A stretch of DNA of 64,000 bases, from positions 372,001 through 436,000 of the forward strand of contig CAWACW010000015.1 in assembly GCA_963780635.1 (NCBI GenBank). Reading direction: 5' to 3'. Position numbers and translations under genes: made by a program. Below, in pieces: positions 17,201-26,860 of this stretch; positions within the stretch are counted from its first letter, which is position 1, and every line of letters begins with the position of its first letter. Source of the DNA: DATEPR01 sp963780635. Lineage in GTDB: Bacteria; Actinomycetota; Actinomycetes; Mycobacteriales; Pseudonocardiaceae. The notes below the pieces were generated by a model, which was given only the letters and a program-made list of their open reading frames with translations, had not been told where the DNA came from and made no database searches.

Positions 17201-18758
17201 ACGATCCCACGGACTCGACTGGAGCCGCGCGCAGCTCGAAATCAGCGGGGTCGACCTTGCGGGTGTCCAGCCAGTACCGCCAGGTGAAGCCGGGCCAGAT
17301 CGTCCGGTTGACGCCCTTCGAGTCCAGGTACCAGCTCTGGCATCCGCCCTGCGTCCACACGCCACGCACCAGCTTGCGCTGGATCTCGGTGTTGAACTGG
17401 TCCTGCACCACGGGCCGCACCTCGATCGCGGCGGCCCGGTTCGCGTCCACCATGCGGATGGCGTCCAGCACGTACTTGATCTGCGACTCGATCATGAACA
17501 CGACCGAGTTGTGCCCGAGACCGGTGTTCGGGCCCAGTAGGAAGAACAGGTTCGGAAAGCCGGCCACCGTGATGCCGAGGTGCGTCCGCATCCCCTCGAC
17601 CGACCACTCCTTGCCCAGGTTGCGGCCGCCGTGGCCGATGATGTCGAGGTTGTCGAACGCGTCGGTCACGTGGAAGCCGGTACCGAAGATGATCGCGTCG
17701 ACCTCGCGCTCGGTGCCGTCGGCCGCGACCACGCTGTGCTCACGGATCTCGGCGACGCCCTCGGTGACCACCTCGACGTTGTCCCTGGCCAGCGCCGGGT
17801 AGTAGTCATTGGCCACGAGCACGCGCTTGCAGCCCATCCGGTAGTCCGGGGTCAGCTTCGCGCGCAGGGCCGGGTCCGGAATGGACTTGGCGATGTGCCG
17901 CTGGGCGATCCGCTCCGCCAGTCGCAGCAGCCGCGGGTGACCGTTGAATCCGATCGCCCGCGCCTCCAGCATCCAGTAGATCGCGTCGCGGTAGACGCGC
18001 TGCGCGCCCGGCGCGAACCGGAACAGCCGGCGCGACCATGCGGACATCGGGTAGTCCGGCTTCGGCATCACCCACGGCGGCGTGCGCTGGAACAGGTGCA
18101 GCTGGCCCACTTTTGCCGCGATCTGCGGCACGAACTGGATCGCACTGGCACCGGTGCCGACCACGGCGACCCGCTTGCCGCGCAGGTCGACATCGTGGTT
18201 CCAGCCGGCGGAGTGGAACGTTGGCCCGGCGAACGACTCCAGGCCGGGCAGTTCGGGCACGTTGGGGACGTGCAGCGCGCCCACACCGGACACGACGAAC
18301 TGGGCGGTGTAGTCGCACGCCTTGGTCCGCACGTGCCACACCTGGGCGTCCTCGTCCCACACCGCGCCGGTCAGCTCCTGGCCGAACCGGATGTGCGGAC
18401 GCAGGCCGTACCGCTCGGTGACCTTGCGCAGGTAGTCCCAGATTTCCGGCTGCGACGGGAACGACCGCGTCCACGCCGGGTTCTGCTCGAACGAGAACGA
18501 GTACATGTGCGACTGGATGTCGCACGCGCAGCCCGGGTACGTGTTGTCCCGCCACGTGCCGCCGACGTCGCGCGCCTTCTCGAGCACGACGAAGTCGTCG
18601 ATGCCTGCCTTCGCCAGCTGGATGGCCATGCCCAGGCCGGAGAACCCGGTACCGACGATGATCACGCGGTGGTGTTCGACACCGTGATCATCGAGGCCGC
18701 GCACGGCAACGTCGTGATCCTCGGCAGCGCGATCACCGACATCCTGCTGTTCGCCCAT
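17199..18758 (-). CDS. Flavin-containing Baeyer-Villiger-type monooxygenase
   Basis: A 519-residue class B flavoprotein monooxygenase. The FAD motif GTGFSGLG (about residues 36-43) is followed by the Baeyer-Villiger signature FAGPTFHSAGW, matching FxGxxxHxxxW. The NADPH motif GTGASAIQ follows. The GTWRDNTYPGCACD segment is typical of cyclohexanone-monooxygenase relatives. It uses NADPH and O2 to insert oxygen into ketones or oxidise related compounds. The ATG at 18758 follows GAGG. It is divergent from a TetR gene 72 bp away, a common arrangement for a substrate-induced monooxygenase; the substrate is unknown. Its stop codon lies in the last copy of the tandem repeat. Confidence 0.9.
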   Translation of the reverse strand: MGEQQDVGDRAAEDHDVAVRGLDDHGVEHHRVIIVGTGFSGLGMAIQLAKAGIDDFVVLEKARDVGGTWRDNTYPGCACDIQSHMYSFSFEQNPAWTRSFPSQPEIWDYLRKVTERYGLRPHIRFGQELTGAVWDEDAQVWHVRTKACDYTAQFVVSGVGALHVPNVPELPGLESFAGPTFHSAGWNHDVDLRGKRVAVVGTGASAIQFVPQIAAKVGQLHLFQRTPPWVMPKPDYPMSAWSRRLFRFAPGAQRVYRDAIYWMLEARAIGFNGHPRLLRLAERIAQRHIAKSIPDPALRAKLTPDYRMGCKRVLVANDYYPALARDNVEVVTEGVAEIREHSVVAADGTEREVDAIIFGTGFHVTDAFDNLDIIGHGGRNLGKEWSVEGMRTHLGITVAGFPNLFFLLGPNTGLGHNSVVFMIESQIKYVLDAIRMVDANRAAAIEVRPVVQDQFNTEIQRKLVRGVWTQGGCQSWYLDSKGVNRTIWPGFTWRYWLDTRKVDPADFELRAAPVESVGS

Positions 18759-18830
18759 GTCGTCATCCTCACCGCTCGGTTACCGTCGCGTAGCTTACCA
18801 TCAGTAGGTTACTTGCGGTAGGCTGCCGTC

Positions 18831-19451
18831 GTGGCCACGAGCGAGACCGAACCAGCCCGCAGGCGGCGGATGCCCCGGGCGGACCGGGAACGCCAGATGA
18901 TGTCCGTCGCCGAGCAGGTGTTCGCCGAGCGCGGTTACGTCGCGGCCTCGATGGACGAGATCGCCGACCGGGTCGGCGTGTCCAAACCCATGCTCTACGA
19001 GTACTTCGGCTCCAAGGAGGGCCTGCTGGTCGCCTGCATCCGGCAGGCGCGGGCGGAACTGCTGCGGGTCACCTCGGCCGCCGCGCTGGCCGCCGCCACC
19101 CCGGAGGACAAACTGCGCAGCGGTCTGGCCGCGTACTTCCAGTTCATCCGGGCGCACGGCCAGTCCTGGGCGTTGCTGCGCAGCGAGGCCGCGGTCGTCG
19201 GCCCGTCGGCCGCCGAGGAGATCGAGGCGGTCCGCCAGCAGCAGACCGACTTGATCAGCGGCACGATGGCGCTCTACGCACCGCAGCCGGCACCGCTGGA
19301 CCTGACCCCGGCCGCCGAGGTGATCGTCGGCGGTTGCGAACGGCTCGCGCTGTGGTGCGAGCGGCACCCGGAGACCACACCCGAGGCGGCCGCCGAACTC
19401 GTCATGCAGCTGATCTGGTTCGGCATGCGGACCGTCGTCGCCGACCGATAG
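18831..19451 (+). CDS. TetR-family regulator divergent from the monooxygenase
   Basis: A 206-residue regulator. The N-terminal HTH is VAEQVFAERGYVAASMDEIADRVGVSKPMLYEYFGSKEGLLVACI (about residues 24-68), the standard TetR pattern. The C-terminal domain is divergent, as expected for ligand binding. A GTG start at 18831 follows closely on the shared promoter region (18759-18830), where GGTTAC occurs twice in direct orientation (18778, 18807). It is likely to repress both the monooxygenase and perhaps the MFS exporter 77 bp downstream on the same strand. The ligand and operator are unproven. Confidence 0.87.
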   Translation: MATSETEPARRRRMPRADRERQMMSVAEQVFAERGYVAASMDEIADRVGVSKPMLYEYFGSKEGLLVACIRQARAELLRVTSAAALAAATPEDKLRSGLAAYFQFIRAHGQSWALLRSEAAVVGPSAAEEIEAVRQQQTDLISGTMALYAPQPAPLDLTPAAEVIVGGCERLALWCERHPETTPEAAAELVMQLIWFGMRTVVADR

Positions 19452-19528
19452 TCACCCGGACGGGCACGGATCACCGACGTCAGTCCCATCGGACTGCCCG
19501 GCGAGGTCGGCGGACCTACTGTGCTCGC

Positions 19529-21664
19529 ATGGCAACCAGCACCACCGAGCGCGCGCCCGCTCCGGTCGCCCCGAGCACCAACGACACGCGGCCACCCACC
19601 GATTCCGGCGCACCGGTGGAGGTCAGCCGCCAGCGGATCAACGCGGTGTTCGCCGCGGTCGCGCTGGGCCTGTTGCTCGCCGCGCTCGACCAGACCATCG
19701 TGTCCACCGCGCTGCCCACGATCGTCGGCGATCTCGGCGGCGCCGGCCACCTGTCCTGGGTGGTCACCGGCTACCTGCTCGCCGAGACCGTGTCCACCGC
19801 GCTGGTCGGCAAGTTCGGCGACCTGTTCGGGCGCAAGCGGATGTTCCTGGTCAGCGTCGTGGTGTTCCTGATCGGCTCGTTCTTCTGCGGCTTCGCCAAC
19901 AGCATGACGTGGCTCATCGGCTGGCGGGCCGTGCAGGGCTTGGGCGCGGGCGGCCTGCTGGTCACCTCGTCGGCGTTGATCGCGGACGTGATCCCGCTGC
20001 GCGAGCGCGGCAAGTACCAGGGCGCGCTGGGTTCGGTGTTCGGTGTCGTCACGGTGATCGGGCCGTTGCTGGGCGGCCTGTTCGTGGACCACCTCTCGTG
20101 GCGGTGGGCGTTCTACGTCAACATCCCGGTCGGCATCATCGTGCTTGTGGTCGCGGTGCCCGCGATCCCCGCGGTGCGCAGCGCGCTGAAACCGGTGATC
20201 GACTACCTGGGCATCCTCCTGGTCGCGTTGGGCGCCAGCGGGTTGACGCTGGTGACGAGCTGGGGCGGCACCACCTACCCGTGGCTGTCCCCGACGATCA
20301 TCTGGATGGCCATCGCGTCGGTCGTGGCACTGGTCCTGTTCGTCCTCGTGGAGCGACGCGCGACGGAACCGGTGCTACCGATGCGGCTGTTCGCCAATCC
20401 GGTGTTCCGGGTCGCGGGGCCGATGAGCTTCATCGTCGGCTTCGCCATGCTCGGCGGCATCACGTTCCTGCCCACGTATCTGCAGTACGTGCAGGGCACG
20501 TCGGCCACCGCGTCCGGCATCAGAATGCTGCCGATGGTGCTCGGGCTGCTGCTCGCGTCCATCGCCAGCGGCAACGTGGTGAGCAAGACCGGGCGATACC
20601 GGGTCTTCCCGATCGCGGGCTCGATCGGCATGACGATCGGCCTGTATCTGCTGTCCAAACTGGACGAGCACACCGGCTTCTGGCTGGGCTCGCTCTACAT
20701 GTTCGTGCTCGGCGTCGGCGTCGGCCTGGCCATGCAGGTGCTGCTGATCGCGGTGCAGAACACGGTCGACTACGTCGACCTGGGCGTCGCCACGTCCGGC
20801 GTGACGTTCCTGCGCACGATCGGCAGCTCGTTCGGCGTGGCGGTGTTCGGCAGCGTCTACTCCAGTCGCCTGGCACACAACCTGGCCACCGCCCTCACGG
20901 CACACCCGCTGCCCAGGGGCATCGACCCCCGGGCGACGCAGAGCCCGGAGGCGTTGCACCGGCTGCCACCCGCGGTGTCCGCGCCGATCGTGCACGCATA
21001 CGCGCAGGCGCTGCACGTAGTGTTCCTGGCGGGCGTGCCGGTCGCGCTGGTCGCGTTCGTGCTCTCGTTGTTCCTCAAGGAGGTTCCGCTGCGCGGCACA
21101 GCGCGAGCCGCGGCGTCGGACATGGGCGACGGGTTCGCGATGCCGGATTCGCCGGACAAGGACCAGAGCCTGCAACGGGCGCTGGCCGGGTTGCTGCGCA
21201 AGGAACGCAACCAGATGAGCACGGTCGCGCTGGCGCACGCGCACTCGCCGCTGGACGAGGCCGAGGCGTGGTGTGTGGTGAAGGTCCGGGCGTGCCGGCA
21301 GAAGCGGGGCAAGGCGACGGTGGCAGGCATCGCGGAGAGCGTGCAGGTGCCCGAGAAGGTGCTGCGGCCGGCGTTCGACAACGTGATCAGGGCGGGCTAC
21401 CTCACAGAAGGGCCCGCCGGCGTGCGGCTGACGGACAAGGGTGAGCAGGAGTTCGCCACGCTCTCGGCGGCGTGGCAGGAATGGGTGGCGGAACGCTTGG
21501 CGGACTGGAACCCGGAGGGCGAGATCGAACTGCCCGGAGCGCTGGCCAGACTGGCCCGGCAGTTGTTCGAGGAACAGCCCACCGACGGAATCCCAGTGCG
21601 CACAGTCACCAACGAACCCGAACGGGTTGCGGCCGGTACCTCCACAAACCATCCGATCAGGTGA
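19529..21664 (+). CDS. DHA2-type MFS drug exporter with C-terminal winged-helix-like extension
   Basis: A 711-residue protein. The first 530 residues form a 14-helix DHA2/EmrB-type exporter with ALDQTIVSTALPTIVGDLGG at helix 1 and the motif GKFGDLFGRKRMF after helix 2. An unusual cytoplasmic tail of about 180 residues follows. It contains a segment (AWCVVKVRACRQKRGKATVAGIAESVQVPEKVLRPAFDNVIRAGYLTEGPAGVRLTDKGEQEF) that reads like a MarR-type winged helix with a beta wing and TDKG turn. ATG 19529 begins MATSTTERAP; further-upstream frame extension is not conserved in character. It may export a substrate or product linked to the adjacent monooxygenase. Whether the tail binds DNA is unknown. Confidence 0.87.
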   Translation: MATSTTERAPAPVAPSTNDTRPPTDSGAPVEVSRQRINAVFAAVALGLLLAALDQTIVSTALPTIVGDLGGAGHLSWVVTGYLLAETVSTALVGKFGDLFGRKRMFLVSVVVFLIGSFFCGFANSMTWLIGWRAVQGLGAGGLLVTSSALIADVIPLRERGKYQGALGSVFGVVTVIGPLLGGLFVDHLSWRWAFYVNIPVGIIVLVVAVPAIPAVRSALKPVIDYLGILLVALGASGLTLVTSWGGTTYPWLSPTIIWMAIASVVALVLFVLVERRATEPVLPMRLFANPVFRVAGPMSFIVGFAMLGGITFLPTYLQYVQGTSATASGIRMLPMVLGLLLASIASGNVVSKTGRYRVFPIAGSIGMTIGLYLLSKLDEHTGFWLGSLYMFVLGVGVGLAMQVLLIAVQNTVDYVDLGVATSGVTFLRTIGSSFGVAVFGSVYSSRLAHNLATALTAHPLPRGIDPRATQSPEALHRLPPAVSAPIVHAYAQALHVVFLAGVPVALVAFVLSLFLKEVPLRGTARAAASDMGDGFAMPDSPDKDQSLQRALAGLLRKERNQMSTVALAHAHSPLDEAEAWCVVKVRACRQKRGKATVAGIAESVQVPEKVLRPAFDNVIRAGYLTEGPAGVRLTDKGEQEFATLSAAWQEWVAERLADWNPEGEIELPGALARLARQLFEEQPTDGIPVRTVTNEPERVAAGTSTNHPIR

Positions 21665-21861
21665 TCAATCGCCGAGTCCCCCAGCAGCCGGACAGCGGCA
21701 AGATCGCGGTGTCGATCGTCCGCACCCCGGCTGACGTGCGACATTGCCGTTGACGGCGTGGGGTCGACCGGTTACGAGACGTGAGGACGGCAGGTCAGCG
21801 TGGCGGGTGGGGCACCTAGGATGAGCCGCTAGGTGGAGGTCCGGTCTTGTGAGGCGGTGGC

Positions 21862-22524
21862 GTGACAGCAGCACGTGACGGAGTCGAACCGCGGACATTG
21901 CCCCGGGGTCGGCCCAGAGATGCCAGCAGGGATGAGGCGCTGCGGGTGGCGGCGTTGTCGGTGCTGGCCGAGGTCGGCTACCGGGCGCTCACGATGGACG
22001 CGGTGGCGGCCACGGCGAGAGCCGGCAAGGCCACGATCTACCGGCGGTGGGACTCGAAACTGGACCTGGTGATCGACTCGTGCAACAAGCTGGTCAGCGA
22101 GAACATCCCGGCGCCGGACACGGGTTCGCTGGCAGGCGACCTGCGCGAGTTCCTGGCGGCGTTCGCGACGTTCCTGTCCGGCCCGGCGGGTAAGGCCGCG
22201 CAGGCGTTGGTCGGCGAGCTACCGCACGAGCCCGAGCTGGCGGAGGCGTTCCGCAAGAGCTTCCTGCGGTCCCAGCGCGATGTGCTCAGGGCGGTGCTGG
22301 AGCGCGCCGCGGCCAGACGCGAACTGGACGACGAGGCCCCGAAGGGCATGGCGGTAGAGCTCGCAGGCGCAGCGCTGACGTACAGGTTGATGCTGACCGG
22401 CGATCCACTGGACAAGCAGTTCGTGGACCGCCTGGTCGACGAGGTCCTGCTGCCGCTGCTTCAGCGGAACAGCTTGCGGACCACCAGCAACGCGATCAAC
22501 ACGCCCAGACCGATGAGCGAGTAG
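21862..22524 (+). CDS. TetR/AcrR-family regulator
   Basis: A 220-residue regulator with an N-terminal HTH (ALSVLAEVGYRALTMDAVAATARAGKATIYRRWDSKLDLVIDS, about residues 28-71). The C-terminal domain is of TetR_C type (LAGDLREFLAAFATFLSGPAGKAAQALVGE). The GTG at 21862 begins MTAARDGVEPR after GAGGCGGTGGC. It is the second TetR in this stretch and could control the MFS exporter gene upstream on the same strand. Its 3' end overlaps the convergent DUF3618 gene by 64 bp. Confidence 0.85.
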   Translation: MTAARDGVEPRTLPRGRPRDASRDEALRVAALSVLAEVGYRALTMDAVAATARAGKATIYRRWDSKLDLVIDSCNKLVSENIPAPDTGSLAGDLREFLAAFATFLSGPAGKAAQALVGELPHEPELAEAFRKSFLRSQRDVLRAVLERAAARRELDDEAPKGMAVELAGAALTYRLMLTGDPLDKQFVDRLVDEVLLPLLQRNSLRTTSNAINTPRPMSE

Positions 22525-22682
22525 CGGACCTTGGGGTTGTCCAGCGTGGAGCGAGCGTTCGACTTGGCGGTATCCACGAGCCGCTGCGGATTCGCCTTGT
22601 CACCGAGCTGGTCAAGCGTGTCCGCCAGAGCGTCACGCGCCTGCTCGATCTCCCGTTGAATGGTGTCGGGGTCCCGTGCCAC
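22461..22682 (-). CDS. DUF3618 family small membrane protein
   Basis: A 73-residue protein starting MARDPDTIQREIEQARDALADTLDQLGDKANPQRLVD, the signature amphipathic N-terminus of DUF3618. A single membrane helix (LIGLGVLIALLVVRKLF) sits at the C-terminus. Function is unknown; such proteins often occur with phage-holin-like DUF1469 proteins in actinobacteria, but no partner is adjacent here. It ends inside the 3' end of the convergent TetR gene. Confidence 0.85.
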   Translation of the reverse strand: MARDPDTIQREIEQARDALADTLDQLGDKANPQRLVDTAKSNARSTLDNPKVRYSLIGLGVLIALLVVRKLFR

Positions 22683-22829
22683 GGGGTTGCCTCCTCAGTA
22701 AGCCGTCCTGCGCCCGCCCACGGTAGATCACGACACCCCCAAACGCCGACCAGACCCACCGGGAGCCCGTCACACGGTCGGAGGCCCCGGCTAGGCTGGC
22801 CGATACCCGGGTGCCCACCACCCGGGCAC

Positions 22830-22903
22830 GGGGCCGTAGCCCAACAGGCAGAGGCACTGGATTTAGGTTCCAGCCAGTGAGGGTTCGACTCCCTTCGGCC
22901 CCA
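22830..22903 (+). tRNA. tRNA with TAG anticodon (Leu-decoding by anticodon, but class I shape)
   Basis: The 7-bp acceptor pairs 22830-22836 with 22896-22902, discriminator A at 22903, no encoded CCA. The anticodon stem CTGGA/TCCAG encloses the loop TTTAGGT with anticodon TAG at 22864-22866. The T arm GAGGG-TTCGACT-CCCTT is at 22879-22895. The variable region is only five bases (22874-22878), whereas normal bacterial tRNA-Leu is class II with a long variable arm. A 37-bp degenerate copy of its 3' half occurs at 27340-27376, marking it as an integration site. Confidence 0.85.
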
Positions 22904-23162
22904 CTATCACTCGCCAGCGGCTACAGGCGCCACAGCAGACCGAACCGGTTGACTCCAGCCAGGTCGGGGAAGTCAGGCGACTGGGAACTGCCACGTTTCT
23001 GCTGGGCGCGCCACTGTCGATGCTTTAGCCGATGGCCTGCGAGCCGCTGTAGTTTGGCCCGTGAACAGCTCGCCGGCGGCTTTGATCTTGCTCACCAGCG
23101 TCATGCCACACACGAGCTCAGCCCATCCGATCCCCACACCCACGGCAACAGCCCGTCAGATG

Positions 23163-24237
23163 TCAGCTGGGTTTCGTGAGCAATCGGCGGAGCACGCCAG
23201 CCAATCGCTCAGCCTGCTCGGGGTCATGGTTGCTCGTCGGTATCCGCGACCGCAGTTCCGCCTCCGGCATCCCGCTACGCAGCGCGAGTTGCTCGTAGTC
23301 GAATTCCACCCTGGCTCGTCCACGCTTGTTCCGCACGTCGATCCACACCAGGTAGCGCGACCGATTCTCTGGCGGAGTGATCATGATCCCGTGTAGAAAT
23401 CCCTCCCGAGGCAGCCCCAACTCCTCGGCAATCTCAAGGAACGGGGCCAGGATTCCATAAACGCCGGCCTTCTGTGCATCGGCGACCACCGCTGTACTGG
23501 CCTCTTGACGTGCCGGTTGCTCTCTGCGTCGGCACCGTCAGAGTCCGGCTCACCCCGCGTGACCATACGCGCGTGTGGCTGATAGCCGAACTGCTCCAAC
23601 CGATGCCGAGCCAGATCGAGTTCGGTGTCGGTGAACAGATCAATGAACCGGGGTTCAAGTGCCAAGGCCTCCACGGTTAGGTCGAGGCGACCACGCTCCC
23701 ACAGCGCGGCGAAGCCGTCGGATACCGCTGGGGCATTCAGCAGCTTGCGGCCGTTGCCAGCGCGCCATGTTCGGCCAGCATGCTGAGAAAGTAGCTGGCC
23801 GTGTAGTTGACCTCCTTTTTGGCGCGGGCGTAGATCGCGTACATCGCCTTGTCGAAGCTAGAGCCTTCCGGCTCACCGACCACCGGCCAAGCCTCCAACG
23901 GTTTCTCGGCCGGCCTCTCGCCGGCGGCGGTCTCATTGCGCCGCGTGACGTATCCGCGCAAAGCATCGACGGCGGTGAACACTTCGTAGCCGAGTTCGGC
24001 GAGCCGGGCCAGGCCGTTCGCGTTGTCATCGAGTTCCAGTACAACGGGCTTGCCCTGACCGGGCTGGAGGCCTTCCGGCCAGTAGGCCTCTGCGACTGCG
24101 AGTGGCATCCCGCTGATCGGATCCACGATCTCAGCATCCACTGCTGGTCTCGCGCACCCCATTTCGACCAGTTCGGCGGTCAATGCTCTGACCTGGGCGC
24201 TGCGAGCATCGTCGGCTTCTTCGGCGACCATCGTCAC
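23163..24237 (-). pseudogene. Conserved hypothetical protein, frame-broken (last gene of the islet)
   Basis: I do not recognise a named family. A GTG at 24237 overlaps the DUF262 stop as GTGA (or ATG 24231). The first frame reads ALTAELVEMGCARPAVDAEIVD...AVAEAYWPEGLQPGQGKPV...FTAVDALRGYV and continues to about 23770. The second runs GNGRKLLNAPAVSDGFAALWERGRLDLTVEALALEPRFIDLF to about 23490. The third reads GVYGILAPFLEIAEELGLPREGFLHG...YLVWIDVRNKRGRARVEFDYEQLALRSGMPEAELRSRI to the stop at 23163. The three segments join without loss into one protein of about 355 residues, implying two single-base breaks. Its fixed position after a DUF262 gene suggests an accessory part of that module. Confidence 0.55.
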
Positions 24238-25839
24238 CGGCTGGAGAGTCGCCGCATCTGAGAGGCAACACCCGACCTGAGTTCGATGAGAAACGACTGT
24301 GCGGCCTGCGCGAGCAGTTCCCGGCGGGCGGCGAGGAAGTCCGGATAGCGCTCGACCCGCCAGAGGTCGGGATCTGTCGGGATCCACTGGGAGGCCAGGA
24401 CGCCTGGATTCTTCTGCTCCGCTTCGACGAAGTAATCCTCCGGGGAACGCTTGCCGATCAGCAGGTTCGATCTTGAGTGAGAAAGCAGAAGTTGGCGACG
24501 GCGTTCACGAGGCCACGATCATATTTTGCCTTGTACAACAGAGCTTTGGGGAAGATGTGGTGAACCTGAAGCGAGGATAGCTTGCCCAGAAGTCTCAGCA
24601 TGCAGCGCTAGTCCACTTCCCAGGTCACGGGCACCCTTCACCCGGGTCAACAAGTACAGCAGAGGGTAGAAGCGGGAACCGACGGTAGAGGCTTCGAAAT
24701 CGTGCGGTCTGAATGTCGAGGTTCCCACCACGCCACCGCTCGAGGCTGCTGATGAGACCATCGATTCCCGCGCGCTCGAGGGTTTCATAGTCCTGCTGCA
24801 GAACCGTTTCTGTCGACCCGGCAAAACGTGCCCCAGAGCCCAGAATGGACGTACCAGAACAGCACCTTGTCTCGGTGTGCCGCGTCGGCGAATTTGCCGT
24901 TCGAGGTGCGGTGCAACAGTCGGGAAATGACCGGGATGCCGCCGCGTCCCATCAGAACACGATCGTGATCGACTCCCATCCGTCCGGACACCGCATTGAG
25001 GAAGCTGTCGACGTAGCTCGCGGAGCGAGTCAGGGCCTGCTGGAAGTCGGCGGCCCGGACGTCCTCCACATGCAGAGAACTGTGCTCGACCAACCGCCAC
25101 AGCGGTGGCGTTGCGCAACAGCCAGTCCAGCGAGAATGTGAAGCCAGCCTTCTCCCACCGTTTCAGGTGATCACGCATCGCATGACGGGCGTTCGGCCAC
25201 CGAGCGCACATCTCGGCCAACGCGAGATCACCTTTGGAGAGCTGGGTCCCCGCCGAGTTTACCCGGTTGAAGATATCAACGACGATATCGACAGTCTTGT
25301 GCTTCCCGGTTATTTTCTCCTCAAAGAAGTCGCGATCCTTGACCTGGAAGAGCGTGTTGAGCCGATTCAGGTACAGCTCAGCCTTCCCAGGCTGGTCGGC
25401 GAATTTCGCGAGATAGAACACCGGCCCTTGTTCGAACAGTTCTGTCGACGTCGACCCAGCGGGGATCGCCTGCCATTTTGGTCGGTGCGTAGAACTCGAA
25501 GCCCTCATCTTCGACGTTGAAATACAATCCGGAGAAAGCGGACTTGTTGCCCTCGAAGAACGTAGGCTCATAACCCCTGATCACGCCATATAGGGACGTG
25601 ATGCGCTGCTGGCCATCGAGCAGGAGCAAGCGTGTTCCGCCCGAGCTGGATGTTCCGCGGATGGCGGTGCCGTCGGTTTCGGTCTCCCACATCAACAGGC
25701 CACCGACCGGATACCCGAGATACAACGATCGCATCAACCCACGTACCTGGTCGCGGTTCCACACGTATCCCCGCTGGAACTCGGGTAGCAGCACAGTGCC
25801 GGAGTCAATTTGGTCGAGGATCGTCGACAGCTTCGTCAT
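24234..25839 (-). pseudogene. DUF262 / HNH nuclease-like protein (GmrSD-type architecture), multiply frame-broken
   Basis: The N-terminus (ATG 25839) has LPEFQRGYVWNRDQVRGLMRSLYLGYPVGGLLMWE and LLLDGQQRITSLYG, the DGQQR motif of DUF262 (ParB-like fold, the nucleotide-using part of GmrSD-type modification-dependent restriction enzymes). FNRVNSAGTQLSKGDLALAEMC follows, then RFYPLLYLLTRVKGARDLGSGL. The C-terminal HNH-like core is VHHIFPKALLY...LVNAVANFCFLTQ (about 24490-24562), ending WIPTDPDLWRVERYPDFLAARRELL to the stop at 24234. At least four frame changes (near 25445, 25090, 24830-24720 and 24600) join these pieces. No in-frame nonsense mutation is needed, so either many indels accumulated or the read quality is poor here. 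Intact relatives restrict modified phage DNA. Confidence 0.75.
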
Positions 25840-25846
25840 CTTTCTC

Positions 25847-26860
25847 CTACTTCACCGAAGTCAGAAACGGGCTCGGATTAGCGTGCCACGAGATGGTCAA
25901 CTGCTCCCGCGCTCGAGTACACGCCACGAACAACAGGCAGCGCTCACGCCGCGTTTCCTGGTAGTGAATCGTCTCGTCCTCATCGATTGGCGTGATCGCC
26001 GCCGGGGCGGGCACCTGCTGGTCGCCTGCTCCAATCACGGCGACACAGCGGAATTCCAAGCCCTTCATGCGGTGCGTCGTGACGACGCCGATGGTCTCGT
26101 CGGACTGCCTGGTCTTCGCCAGTGACCGCGCTGGCAGTCCCGCCGCATCGAGTGCTGCGCGAGCCGAATCGGCCAGCATGTTCGAGCGTGCGGCGATACC
26201 GATCCCGCTGGGTGCGGCGTCGGCGTCCAGCCACTGGCGCACAGAGCTCACCAGACCGGGTCCATCCCCGCCTGACAGGTCGGGAAGCCGTGCAAGGTCG
26301 AAGGCACACCATGAACCTCGGACCGATAACCGGGCGATGATCGCCAGCCCGGCATCGATCTCGTCGATGTGCTCCTCGCGCAGCTTTCCCATGCTCCAGG
26401 CAAGGATCTCGGCCGTGGAGCGGTAGTGACAGTCAGCCGGGTCGAACGTCCGGCGACACGGACGCCGACATCACGCAAGCTGACGCGGTTCGCGTAGATG
26501 CGCTGGTGGGCGTCTCCTGCGATGAACAGATCGTCGGGACCAGGCGCGACCATGGCCCACAACAGCCGCAACTGTGTCGGATTGAGGTCCTGGGCCTCGT
26601 CCACGATCACATGGTGGTAGGGCATGTCCGCGCGCTCGGCGAGTAAACGCGTGGCCTCAATACACACCGTCTCGTGGGGCGAGACCTGGCGCTGTGTCAT
26701 CTGTGCGGTGCATTCGTTGATCGCCTGCCACCTGCGCTTTCTGTCGTATGCCGAGCCGTCGTCCTCGGCCCGTGCGTTTGGCAGCCAGGTAATTGCCGGG
26801 CTCGTCGACCCCTCGCACGGCCACCCATGCGCCGATCCCGGGCTCCGGCTTCGTCGCACT
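25847..26860 (-). pseudogene. Truncated UvrD/Rep-type SF1 helicase
   Basis: SF1 motifs appear in order: II (HHVIVDEAQDLNPTQLRLL), III (LFIAGDAHQRIYANRVSLRDVG), IV (YRSTAEILAWS, read across a one-base break near 26430), V (TTHRMKGLEFRCVAVIG) and VI (ERCLLFVACTRAREQLTI). The N-terminal part with the Walker A (motif I) is absent; upstream of about 26860 nothing helicase-like is readable. It ends 8 bp before the DUF262 gene on the same strand and was probably the first gene of a helicase-DUF262-hypothetical operon. Loss of Walker A makes it inactive as an ATPase. Confidence 0.75.
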
